Of a DNA stretch of 5,620 nucleotides, positions 1 through 5,307 are shown piece after piece. Within the stretch, counting starts at the first letter, position 1; each line of letters starts with the position of its first letter. The notes under the pieces are model-generated. The model had not been told where the DNA came from, ran no database searches, and saw only the letters and a program-made list of their open reading frames with translations. A program made the position numbers and the translations under genes. The stretch lies in assembly GCA_024224995.1 (NCBI GenBank), contig JAAENB010000728.1:1-5620 (forward strand), in the 5' to 3' direction. The stretch comes from a bacterium. Its GTDB lineage: Bacteria; Spirochaetota; UBA4802; UBA5550.

Positions 1-315
1 ATTTTCAATAGTGCCCTGCAAACTGCTCAACGCTGTCGTACGGTCATTTTCAATAGTGCCCTGCAAACTGCTCAACGCTGTCGTACGGTCATTTTCAATA
101 GTGCCCTGCAAACTGCTCAACGCTGTCGTACGGTCATTTTCAATAGTGCCCTGCAAACTGCTCAACGCTGTTGCCCGGTCATTATTGACAGTGCCCTGCA
201 AACTACTCAATGCTGTCGTACGGTCATTTTCAATAGTAGCCTGCAAACTGCTCAACGCTGTTGCCCGGTCACTATTAACAGTACCATATAAAGTACTCAA
301 TGCTTCATCACGATC
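1..315 (-). repeat. Tandem 45-bp repeat array (7 units visible) coding a 15-residue rod
   Basis: Units at 1-45, 46-90, 91-135, 136-180, 181-225, 226-270 and 271-315. The first three are identical base for base; 136-180 differs only near its end; 181-270 are close variants; 271-315 is the most diverged (DRDEALSTLYGTVNS) and matches the first unit of the paralogues. Each unit gives 15 residues with Leu, Val and Ile at spaced positions, compatible with a coiled-coil rod (15 residues in four turns). The array continues past the left edge. Perfect neighbouring units point to recent unit duplication. Confidence 0.93.
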
Positions 316-576
316 ATTAGCAACCTGTACCGCCAGCGCCTGAACACTGTTCGATATATCTCCACTGTTTCCATCCAATTGATTGATTCTGTTTTTTAAG
401 AATACAATCTCTTCTTTTAAAGTGGCTATATTCGAGTACATATCGGAAAAACTGAACTCTTCATCGTTTCCGCTTCCGGAACCGTCATTACTGTTTAACC
501 CGGCCTCACAGCCTGTTAGCGTGAGAACCGCAATGGCCAAAAAGGCGGTTATTCTTACATTAATTACTTTTTTCAT
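1..576 (-). CDS. Repeat-rich lipoprotein, tail-collar family copy A (3' end beyond window)
   Basis: The first 192 codons of a gene read from 576 leftward; the frame stays open to base 1. Start ATG at 576-574 has an AAAGGAG Shine-Dalgarno 7 bases upstream. Residues 1-22 form a lipoprotein signal peptide (MKK start, hydrophobic core, LTG|C lipobox) with Cys23 as predicted lipidation site. A Gly/Ser/Asn/Asp tether follows (24-38), then a heptad-like coiled-coil segment (about 49-69), a linker, and from residue 88 seven 15-residue units of the type DRTTALSSLQGTIEN reaching the edge. By analogy with the other four genes a collar domain and variable tip should lie beyond the window, but this is not seen. 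It is the most repeat-rich copy visible, and its three outermost units are identical at DNA level. Its own promoter and leader lie at 577-792. Function is inferred: a surface-anchored fibrous protein with a tail-fibre-like head. Confidence 0.85.
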   Translation of the reverse strand, partial: MKKVINVRITAFLAIAVLTLTGCEAGLNSNDGSGSGNDEEFSFSDMYSNIATLKEEIVFLKNRINQLDGNSGDISNSVQALAVQVANDRDEALSTLYGTVNSDRATALSSLQATIENDRTTALSSLQGTVNNDRATALSSLQGTIENDRTTALSSLQGTIENDRTTALSSLQGTIENDRTTALSSLQGTIEN

Positions 577-600
577 AAGATTACTCCTTTATTAAATTAA

Positions 601-640
601 TATATAACAAGCACAAGCCAATCACTCAGCTTATGATTAT
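601..640 (-). promoter_or_regulatory. Conserved 40-base leader block (copy A)
   Basis: This block just upstream of the ribosome-binding site is almost unchanged in all five paralogues (601-640, 1947-1986, 2946-2985, 4257-4296, 5308-5347), while the leader around it drifts. In the transcript AAGCU can pair with GGCUU around an 8-base loop. Its role is unknown; an RNA structure or binding site controlling translation is one inference. Confidence 0.55.
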
Positions 641-691
641 TTGGCAGAGTTGAATTAATTAATAAATTAATTAGTTGTGTATGGATAATTC

Positions 692-742
692 GCAAAGAGT
701 ATTATTAAGGGGGGGCCTAAACAATTTTGCAGAACTCTTTGC
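692..742 (-). promoter_or_regulatory. Homopolymeric C tract (C7) inside a 9-bp inverted repeat, leader of copy A
   Basis: On the + strand GCAAAGAGT (692-700) and ACTCTTTGC (734-742) are perfect inverted repeats; the loop holds seven G (709-715), read as C7 in the transcript. The tract lies about 45 bases after the predicted transcription start and about 135 bases before the ATG. Such tracts are typical slipped-strand phase-variation sites; its effect here is inferred from length differences among paralogues. Confidence 0.7.
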
Positions 743-763
743 CCGGGATTTTGAACTTGAAGC

Positions 764-792
764 AGTATAATAAATTTTCACAAAGTTGTCAA
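764..792 (-). promoter_or_regulatory. Sigma70-type promoter of copy A
   Basis: Read on the minus strand: -35 TTGACA (792-787), 17-base spacer, -10 TATACT (769-764). This is the best promoter match of the five. Predicted start near 757 gives a leader of about 180 nt. Upstream, an A/T-rich tract and the palindrome TTCATGAA (819-826) are shared with the paralogues. Confidence 0.85.
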
Positions 793-848
793 TAGCCCAT
801 AGTACTTTTTTAAAAAAATTCATGAACATTTTTCGATTTATTTCACTT

Positions 849-884
849 TTTTATAGAGACGCTGCATACAGCATCTCTATAAAA
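849..884 (-). terminator. Palindromic hairpin after copy B, without U tract
   Basis: 16-base arms (849-864 and 869-884) around a 4-base loop, starting 10 bases after the stop of the gene at 1922-894. One position is mismatched on the + strand (C with A), but becomes a G.U wobble in the gene's own transcript. No run of U follows in the direction of transcription, so it is not a textbook intrinsic terminator; it could be an mRNA 3'-end hairpin, a repeat element, or a DNA cruciform. Confidence 0.6.
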
Positions 885-893
885 TAATACATA

Positions 894-1922
894 TTAATAC
901 TTGATTATATAATTTACATACGCGTTTGCGGGTCTTGTTTCCGTGGAATAGTCTCCGGTAGATCTCTTAGTTGGGATATTTTCCCCATAGGGTCCTTCAG
1001 AACCATACCCTGCATTATTCGGATTATTAGGTCCAAGACCATAAAATCCATGCCAGGATTCAAGATAATGTGTATGATACTGATACGCGTCTCCCTGGAA
1101 TGAGCCAACGGCATTCCCTGTATTTCCACCCGGTTTTATTGGTTCCCTTAAACCGGCATCGGGATCTTTACCGGCTGTCCCGCTTACCCCTCTCAAAAAA
1201 ACTCCTCTTAGATCGGGTACATTGAAGCTGGAGCCGTCAGGAGTTCCCCAGGCTGTTCCGATAGCCTGGTACAGCTCACTGTATGCCGTCCTTCCATACG
1301 CCTGCCCGTCACAGATGAGCCATCCTGCGGGAACATTTCCTCCGCCAAATGGAACTATCGTTCCCGGAGGCGCTGCTCTTTTTATCTCATTATCAATCAA
1401 ATCATTTAATGCTGTGTCCAGTGCCGTTGTCCGTTCAGCAGCAATAGTACTATGCAAACTGTTTAACGCTGTTGTCCGATCAGAATTGACAGTAGTCTGT
1501 AAACCTGTCAACGCTGTCGCGCGGTCATTATTCATAGTTGTCTGCAAACTGCTTAACGCTGTCGCGCGATCATTATTAACAGTAGTCTGCAAACTGCTTA
1601 ACGCTGTCGCGCGATCATTATTAACAGTTCCATATAAAGTACTTAATGCTGCATCACGATCATTGGCAACCTGTACCGCCAGATCCTGAACACTGTTTGA
1701 GATATCTCCACTATTTCCATCCAATTGATTGATCCTGTTTTTTAAGAATACAATCTCCTCTTTTAAAGTGGCTATATTCGAATACATATCGGAAAAACTG
1801 AAATCTTCTCCGTCTCCGTCACCGGAACCGTCATTACTGCTTAGCCCGGCCTCACACCCCGTTACCGCGAGAACCGCAATAAGAAAAAAGGCACTCATTT
1901 TAAATTTAATTAATTTTTTCAT
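894..1922 (-). CDS. Lipoprotein with 15-residue repeats and phage-tail-collar domain, copy B
   Basis: 342 residues. Start chosen at ATG 1922: it has AGGAG 7 bases upstream, and MKK plus signal peptide match the four paralogues; a longer frame from a TTG at 1967 would read through the ribosome-binding site. Signal peptide 1-22 (AVTG|C, Cys23), tether 24-38, coiled coil 49-69, five 15-residue units at 88-162 plus a degenerate one at 163-177. A phage tail collar domain (PF07484-like) spans 185-240 with the familiar GWLICDG, FNVPDLRG and FLRG motifs. HTH at 283-285 resembles metal-binding HxH motifs of tail-fibre tips. A Gly/Asn/Pro/Tyr-rich tip (286-328) and the family ending ETRPANAYVNYIIKY follow. 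Known collar domains are found in phage tail fibres and in some bacterial proteins. A surface-exposed adhesin or binding protein is an inference; partner and substrate are unknown. Confidence 0.92.
   Translation of the reverse strand: MKKLIKFKMSAFFLIAVLAVTGCEAGLSSNDGSGDGDGEDFSFSDMYSNIATLKEEIVFLKNRINQLDGNSGDISNSVQDLAVQVANDRDAALSTLYGTVNNDRATALSSLQTTVNNDRATALSSLQTTMNNDRATALTGLQTTVNSDRTTALNSLHSTIAAERTTALDTALNDLIDNEIKRAAPPGTIVPFGGGNVPAGWLICDGQAYGRTAYSELYQAIGTAWGTPDGSSFNVPDLRGVFLRGVSGTAGKDPDAGLREPIKPGGNTGNAVGSFQGDAYQYHTHYLESWHGFYGLGPNNPNNAGYGSEGPYGENIPTKRSTGDYSTETRPANAYVNYIIKY
1392..1661 (-). repeat. 45-bp repeat array in copy B (five units plus one degenerate)
   Basis: Units at 1617-1661, 1572-1616, 1527-1571, 1482-1526 and 1437-1481, with a degenerate sixth at 1392-1436 (ERTTALDTALNDLID). 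Units 2-4 are nearly identical (DRATALSSLQTTVNN type). The outer units are diverged, and their counterparts stand at the matching ends of the other repeat-bearing genes, so growth and loss seem to happen in the middle of the array. Confidence 0.9.
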
Positions 1923-1946
1923 AATCCTGCTCCTGTTTTTATTTAA

Positions 1947-1986
1947 TATATAACAAGCACAAGCCAATCACTCAGCTTATGATTAT
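1947..1986 (-). promoter_or_regulatory. Conserved 40-base leader block (copy B)
   Basis: Identical to the block at 601-640. It lies between the AT-rich part of the leader and the Shine-Dalgarno. A TTG within it opens the spurious N-terminal extension of the reading frame. Confidence 0.55.
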
Positions 1987-2034
1987 TTCACAGTGTTGAA
2001 TTAATAAATTAATCAGTTAAGTATGGATAATTCG

Positions 2035-2082
2035 CAAAGAGTATTATTTAGGGGGGCCGAAACAATTTTGCAGAACTCTTTG
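2035..2082 (-). promoter_or_regulatory. C6 tract inside an 8-bp inverted repeat, leader of copy B
   Basis: Arms CAAAGAGT (2035-2042) and ACTCTTTG (2075-2082); six G on the + strand at 2051-2056. The ninth pair found in copies A and D is lost (G with T). Same position relative to promoter and start codon as in the other copies. Confidence 0.68.
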
Positions 2083-2113
2083 TCCGGGATTTAAAACTTA
2101 AAGAACTTTGAAT

Positions 2114-2142
2114 AGTTTAATAAATTTTCACAAACTTGTCAA
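2114..2142 (-). promoter_or_regulatory. Sigma70-type promoter of copy B
   Basis: -35 TTGACA (2142-2137), 17-base spacer, -10 TAAACT (2119-2114) on the minus strand. Predicted leader about 185 nt. TTCATGAA stands upstream at 2170-2177. Confidence 0.82.
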
Positions 2143-2199
2143 TAGGCAAAAGTAAATACAAAAAAAATATTCATGAACATTTTTTAATTTATTTCACTT

Positions 2200-2235
2200 T
2201 TTTATAGAGACGCTGCATACAGCGTCTCTATAAAA
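2200..2235 (-). terminator. Perfect palindromic hairpin after copy C, without U tract
   Basis: Arms of 16 bases (2200-2215 and 2220-2235) are fully complementary around a 4-base loop, starting 10 bases after the stop codon. It is the perfect member of the family of hairpins also seen at 849-884 and 4509-4544. No U run follows in the gene's direction, so a terminator role is uncertain. Confidence 0.6.
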
Positions 2236-2244
2236 TAATACATA

Positions 2245-2922
2245 TTAATACTTGATTATATAATTTACATACGCGTTTGCGGGTCTTGTTTCCGTGGAAT
2301 GACTTCCGGTAGAACTCTTTGTAGGGATACTGTCCCCATAGGGTCCTGCATCACCATATCCTGCATTACGCGGATTTGCATATCCATTAGAATTATATCC
2401 AGCCCAGGATTCAATATAGTGTGTATGATACTGATACGCGTCTCCCTGTAATGAACCAACAGTATTTCCTGTATTTCCGCCTGGATTTGCCTCACCTCTT
2501 AACGCGGCATCGGGATCTTTACCGGTTCCCCCGTCTACTCCTCTCAGAAAAACTCCTCTTAAATCGGGTACATTGAACCGGTAGCCGTCAGGAGTTCCCC
2601 ATGCGGTTCCTATTGCCTGGAACAGCTCAGTATATTCCGTTCTTCCATAAGCCTGTCCGTCACAGAGAAGCCATCCTGCGGGAACATTGCCCCCGGCAAA
2701 AGGATTTATCGTTCCCGGAGGTGAAACTTTCTCTTTTAGGTCCTGTATCTCTTCTTTCATTGCTCTCATATTTGAGTAGAGGTCGGAGAAACTGAAGTCT
2801 TCTCCGTCTCCGTTTCCGTTTCCGGAACCGTCATTACTGGTTAGCCCTGCTTCACAGCCTGTTAACGCGAGAACCGCAATGAGAAATAAGGTACTCATTC
2901 TTGAATTAATTGTTTTTTTCAT
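2245..2922 (-). CDS. Short-rod lipoprotein with phage-tail-collar domain, copy C
   Basis: 225 residues, the shortest complete member. ATG at 2922 with CAGGAG upstream. Signal peptide 1-22 (ALTG|C, Cys23), a long Gly/Asn/Asp tether to about residue 40, a single short coiled-coil stretch (51-67, with MKEEIQDLKEKV), and no 15-residue repeats. The collar domain follows at once (68-123: GWLLCDG, FNVPDLRG, FLRG), then HTH at 166-168, a tip at 169-211, and the shared ending. The tip aligns without gaps to that of the gene at 1922-894, yet 16 of 47 codons are replaced, while the last codons and the 3' flank are identical. The head would sit close to the membrane compared with the repeat-bearing copies. 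Function is inferred as for the family. Confidence 0.92.
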   Translation of the reverse strand: MKKTINSRMSTLFLIAVLALTGCEAGLTSNDGSGNGNGDGEDFSFSDLYSNMRAMKEEIQDLKEKVSPPGTINPFAGGNVPAGWLLCDGQAYGRTEYTELFQAIGTAWGTPDGYRFNVPDLRGVFLRGVDGGTGKDPDAALRGEANPGGNTGNTVGSLQGDAYQYHTHYIESWAGYNSNGYANPRNAGYGDAGPYGDSIPTKSSTGSHSTETRPANAYVNYIIKY

Positions 2923-2945
2923 AGCCCTGCTCCTGTTTTATTTAA

Positions 2946-2985
2946 TATTTAACAAGCACAAGCCAATCACTCAGCTTATGATTAT
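2946..2985 (-). promoter_or_regulatory. Conserved 40-base leader block (copy C)
   Basis: Differs from the block at 601-640 by a single base near the ribosome-binding-site end, although the leader beyond it has a deletion in its AT-rich part. That contrast suggests selection on the block. Confidence 0.55.
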
Positions 2986-3025
2986 TTTGCGGCGTTAAAT
3001 TAATTAGTTGTATATGGATAATTCG

Positions 3026-3072
3026 CAAAGAGTATTATTAAGGGGGGCAAAACAATTTTGCAGAACTCTTTG
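3026..3072 (-). promoter_or_regulatory. C6 tract inside an 8-bp inverted repeat, leader of copy C
   Basis: Arms CAAAGAGT (3026-3033) and ACTCTTTG (3065-3072); six G on the + strand at 3042-3047, flanked here by CAAAAC instead of CCGAAAC or CCTAAAC. Confidence 0.68.
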
Positions 3073-3104
3073 TTTGGGATAATATTTAATTTAAAATTGG
3101 ACAT

Positions 3105-3132
3105 AGTTTAGAAAGGGCTAAAAACTTGTCAA
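3105..3132 (-). promoter_or_regulatory. Sigma70-type promoter of copy C
   Basis: -35 TTGACA (3132-3127), 16-base spacer, -10 TAAACT (3110-3105). The spacer sequence is unlike the other copies and one base shorter, so basal strength may differ. Leader about 176 nt. Confidence 0.75.
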
Positions 3133-3195
3133 TAGGCAAAAGTAAATTTAAAAAAATATTCATAAACGTTTTTTATTTATTTCCGGTTTGCAGCA

Positions 3196-3259
3196 ACGCT
3201 GTGTGTTGTATGTAGGGGAAGGGCATGCTTCTCCCCTACGCTCGCTACACACACAGCGT
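3196..3259. repeat. Long compound palindrome after copy D
   Basis: Outer arms ACGCTGTGTGT (3196-3206) and ACACACAGCGT (3249-3259) are perfect inverted repeats; inside them GTAGGGGA (3212-3219) pairs with TCCCCTAC (3232-3239). It occupies the place of the short hairpins found behind the other genes and shares with them the CAGCGTCTCTA edge. It could be an extended version of the same element or a small palindromic insertion. No coding potential. Confidence 0.7.
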
Positions 3260-3281
3260 CTCTACCCGATTATAAATGTTC

Positions 3282-4232
3282 TTAATACTTAATTATGTAA
3301 TTAACATAGGCATTCTTCGGCCGGGTTTCATTTCCGCCAAAAGAACCGGTTGGCCTGGGCTGATTATGATGATCGCCGGAATGAGTTGTAGTGCTATCAA
3401 CTCCATCAACATAATGATCAGATATCATCTGCACCGTTGAGTGACTGTGAGTCATTAGCTCATCAAGCTGGAAGGAGCCAACTGCATTCCCTGTATTTCC
3501 CCCGGGGTTCATGGCGCTTCTTAAACCGGCATTAGGATCTCTACCAACTCCCCCGTCTACCCCTCTCAAAAAGATTCCTCTTAAATCGGGCACATTAAAG
3601 CTGGCACTGTCGGGAGTTCCCCAGGCGGTTCCTATTGCCTGGTACAGTTCACTGTACCCGGTTCTTCCATATGACTGACCGTCACAGAGAAGCCATCCAT
3701 CGGGAATAGTATCCCCGGCAAAAGGGGCAATCGTTCCCGGAGGCGCGGCTCGTTTAATCTCATTATCAATCAAATTAGTTGATGCCGTATTTAGAGCTGT
3801 AGTTCGTTCACCGGTAATAGTACTATGCAAACTGTTCAACCCGATTGTACGGTCATTATTTACAGCAGCCTGCAAATTGCTCAGGTCACTGTTAACAGTA
3901 GTCTGCAAACTGCTTAACGCCGTCGCCCGGTCATTATTAACAGTTCCATATAAAGTACTTAATGCTTCATCACGATCATTGGCAACCTGCACTGCCAGTT
4001 CCTGGACACTGTTTGATATATCTCCACTGGTTCCATCCAATTGATTAATTCTGTTTTTCAAGAATATAATCTCTTCTTTTAAAGTGGCAATATTTGAATA
4101 CAGATCAGAAAAGCTAAAATCTTCTCCGTTTTCGGTACCGTCATTGCTGACCAGCCCGGCCTCACACCCCGTTACCGCGAGAACCGCAATGAGAAAAAAA
4201 GTACTCATTTTTAATTTAATTATTTTTTTCAT
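3282..4232 (-). CDS. Lipoprotein with 15-residue repeats and phage-tail-collar domain, copy D
   Basis: 316 residues, ATG at 4232 preceded by CAGGAG. Signal peptide 1-22 (AVTG|C, Cys23), short acidic Gly/Asn tether to 36, coiled coil 47-67. The rod at 86-156 has units of 15, 15, 11, 15 and 15 residues; the third (DLSNLQAAVNN) has lost four residues. Collar domain at 164-219 with GWLLCDG, FNVPDLRG and FLRG. The tip is unlike copies B and C: HSH at 262-264, then a His/Asp/Thr-rich stretch with THSGDHH, and the ending NETRPKNAYVNYIIKY. The many His residues would suit metal coordination in a tail-fibre-like tip, an inference from the HxH motifs known in phage fibre tips. Its leader has the longest C tract (C10). 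Binding target unknown. Confidence 0.92.
   Translation of the reverse strand: MKKIIKLKMSTFFLIAVLAVTGCEAGLVSNDGTENGEDFSFSDLYSNIATLKEEIIFLKNRINQLDGTSGDISNSVQELAVQVANDRDEALSTLYGTVNNDRATALSSLQTTVNSDLSNLQAAVNNDRTIGLNSLHSTITGERTTALNTASTNLIDNEIKRAAPPGTIAPFAGDTIPDGWLLCDGQSYGRTGYSELYQAIGTAWGTPDSASFNVPDLRGIFLRGVDGGVGRDPNAGLRSAMNPGGNTGNAVGSFQLDELMTHSHSTVQMISDHYVDGVDSTTTHSGDHHNQPRPTGSFGGNETRPKNAYVNYIIKY
3765..3977 (-). repeat. Repeat array in copy D with one 33-bp unit
   Basis: Units at 3933-3977, 3888-3932, 3855-3887 (33 bp), 3810-3854 and 3765-3809. The short unit removes exactly four codons; an 11-residue unit (three turns) and a 15-residue unit (four turns) have similar periodicity, so the coil can continue without a break. 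Confidence 0.88.
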
Positions 4233-4256
4233 AATACTACTCCTGTTTTAATTTAA

Positions 4257-4296
4257 TATATAATAAGCACAAGCCAATCACTCAGCTTATGATTAT
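4257..4296 (-). promoter_or_regulatory. Conserved 40-base leader block (copy D)
   Basis: One base different from the block at 601-640. Same distance to the Shine-Dalgarno as in copy B. Confidence 0.55.
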
Positions 4297-4347
4297 CTGG
4301 CAGTGTTGAATTAATTAATAAATTAATTAGTTGTGTATGGATAATTC

Positions 4348-4401
4348 GCAAAGAGTATCATTAAGGGGGGGGGGCCGAAACAATTTTGCGGAACTCTTTG
4401 C
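4348..4401 (-). promoter_or_regulatory. C10 tract inside a 9-bp inverted repeat, leader of copy D
   Basis: Arms GCAAAGAGT (4348-4356) and ACTCTTTGC (4393-4401) are perfect. Ten G on the + strand (4365-4374) form the longest homopolymer in the window and the likeliest one to slip. Apart from tract length this leader is nearly the same as that of copy A. Confidence 0.72.
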
Positions 4402-4422
4402 CCGGGATTTAAAACTTGAAGC

Positions 4423-4451
4423 AGTTTAATAAATTTTCACAAAGTTGTCAA
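4423..4451 (-). promoter_or_regulatory. Sigma70-type promoter of copy D
   Basis: -35 TTGACA (4451-4446), 17-base spacer, -10 TAAACT (4428-4423). Leader about 184 nt. TTCATGAA at 4479-4486 and an A/T-rich stretch lie upstream. Confidence 0.82.
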
Positions 4452-4508
4452 TAGCCGATAGTACTTTTTTAAAAAATATTCATGAACATTTTTCAATTTA
4501 TTTCACTT

Positions 4509-4544
4509 TTTTATAGAGACACTGCATACAGCGTCTCTATAAAA
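4509..4544 (-). terminator. Palindromic hairpin after copy E, without U tract
   Basis: 16-base arms (4509-4524 and 4529-4544), 4-base loop, one + strand A with C mismatch that becomes U.G in the gene's transcript. Starts 10 bases after the stop codon. Same reservations as for the other copies. Confidence 0.6.
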
Positions 4545-4553
4545 TAATACATA

Positions 4554-5285
4554 TTAATATTTGATTATATAATTAACATAAGCATTCATTGGTCTTGTTT
4601 CCGTTGCAACCCTCGCAGTGCCGTAGGAATCGTCGGAAATTATTCGATCAGTACCTATAAATACACTGCTGGAATTATTTCCGTGCATTGTTGTTCTCTG
4701 GAACCAATTTTCCAGCGGGCCACTATCAGTTAGACGAGTATCAACGTCATGCTGATGCCCCTGGAACGCGTCAACCTGGTAAGAACCGGCTTTATTTTCC
4801 CTGGTTCCGGCTGCAGCATCAGGATCTCTTCCCGCACTGCCGTCAACCCCTCTTAAAAAACGGCCCCTGAGGTCGGGAAGATTGAATATAATACTATCAC
4901 CTCCCCAATTCACTCCAATTACAGAGTAAAGACTTGAGTATTCTTCTTTAGAAACCTGGCTGCCATCACAGAGGAGCCATCCATCAGGGACGCTATCTCC
5001 CGCAAAAGAAAGAACTGTTCCCACTGGTACTGTTTTTGCGCTCAGTTCACTAATATTATTTTCAATAGAGCCGTCTGCTCCCTGTAAACCGGAAATGGTA
5101 TTTTTTAAGCACGCGATCTCTTCTTTTAAAGTGGCGATATTCGAGTACAGGTCGGAAAAGCTGAACTCTTCTCCGTTTCCGCTTCCGGAACTATCATTAC
5201 TGGTTAATCCTGCTTCACACCCCATTACCGCGAGAACCGCAATGAGAAATAAGGCAGCCATTTTTAAATTGATTTGTTTTTTCAT
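4554..5285 (-). CDS. Lipoprotein with phage-tail-collar domain, diverged copy E
   Basis: 243 residues, ATG at 5285 with CAGGAG upstream. Signal peptide 1-22 ends in VMG|C (Cys23), a slightly unusual lipobox with Met at -2. Tether to 38, coiled coil 49-69 containing an extra Cys59, then a short second coil-like stretch (IENNISELSAK) in place of the 15-residue repeats. Collar domain at about 86-141 is the most diverged (GWLLCDG, FNLPDLRG and FLRG kept, but QVSKEEYSSLYSVIGVNWGG in the middle). HQH at 177-179, a long Ser/Thr/Asp/Asn-rich tip of about 48 residues, then ETRPMNAYVNYIIKY. It is first in the series in the direction of transcription, and its promoter region is also the most diverged, so it may be the oldest split or come from another source. 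Function is inferred as for the family. Confidence 0.91.
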   Translation of the reverse strand: MKKQINLKMAALFLIAVLAVMGCEAGLTSNDSSGSGNGEEFSFSDLYSNIATLKEEIACLKNTISGLQGADGSIENNISELSAKTVPVGTVLSFAGDSVPDGWLLCDGSQVSKEEYSSLYSVIGVNWGGDSIIFNLPDLRGRFLRGVDGSAGRDPDAAAGTRENKAGSYQVDAFQGHQHDVDTRLTDSGPLENWFQRTTMHGNNSSSVFIGTDRIISDDSYGTARVATETRPMNAYVNYIIKY

Positions 5286-5307
5286 AATATTGCTCCTGTT
5301 TTAATTT

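Noticed and set aside
1..315. CRISPR-like array of regular 45-bp repeats
   Set aside because: Units abut without spacers and encode an in-frame 15-residue protein repeat continuous with the signal peptide.
11..343. Plus-strand repetitive reading frame, and similar ones at 1222-1689 and 1729-1953
   Set aside because: They are antisense shadows of the lipoprotein coding sequence, with no ribosome-binding site and no independent protein features.
692..730. Resemblance of the + strand GCAAAG...GGCCTAAAC to part of the c-di-GMP-I riboswitch
   Set aside because: The match is on the non-coding strand, the rest of the aptamer is missing, and the bases are not kept in the other copies.
692..742. Invertible promoter or integron attC site between the 9-bp inverted repeats
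   Set aside because: The arms are too short and close, the promoter lies outside them, no recombinase is present, and the attC core motifs are not found.
701..742. Short upstream frame starting at TTG and crossing the C tract in the leader of copy A
   Set aside because: It has a poor ribosome-binding site, and its length and frame are not kept in copy B, where it stops at once.
849..884. Ordinary intrinsic terminator
   Set aside because: Kept only as a tentative label: the stem is strong but no U run follows in the direction of the gene.
1923..1967. Longer start (TTG at 1967) for copy B
   Set aside because: The extension reads through the conserved leader block and Shine-Dalgarno and is absent from the other copies, where the frame is closed.
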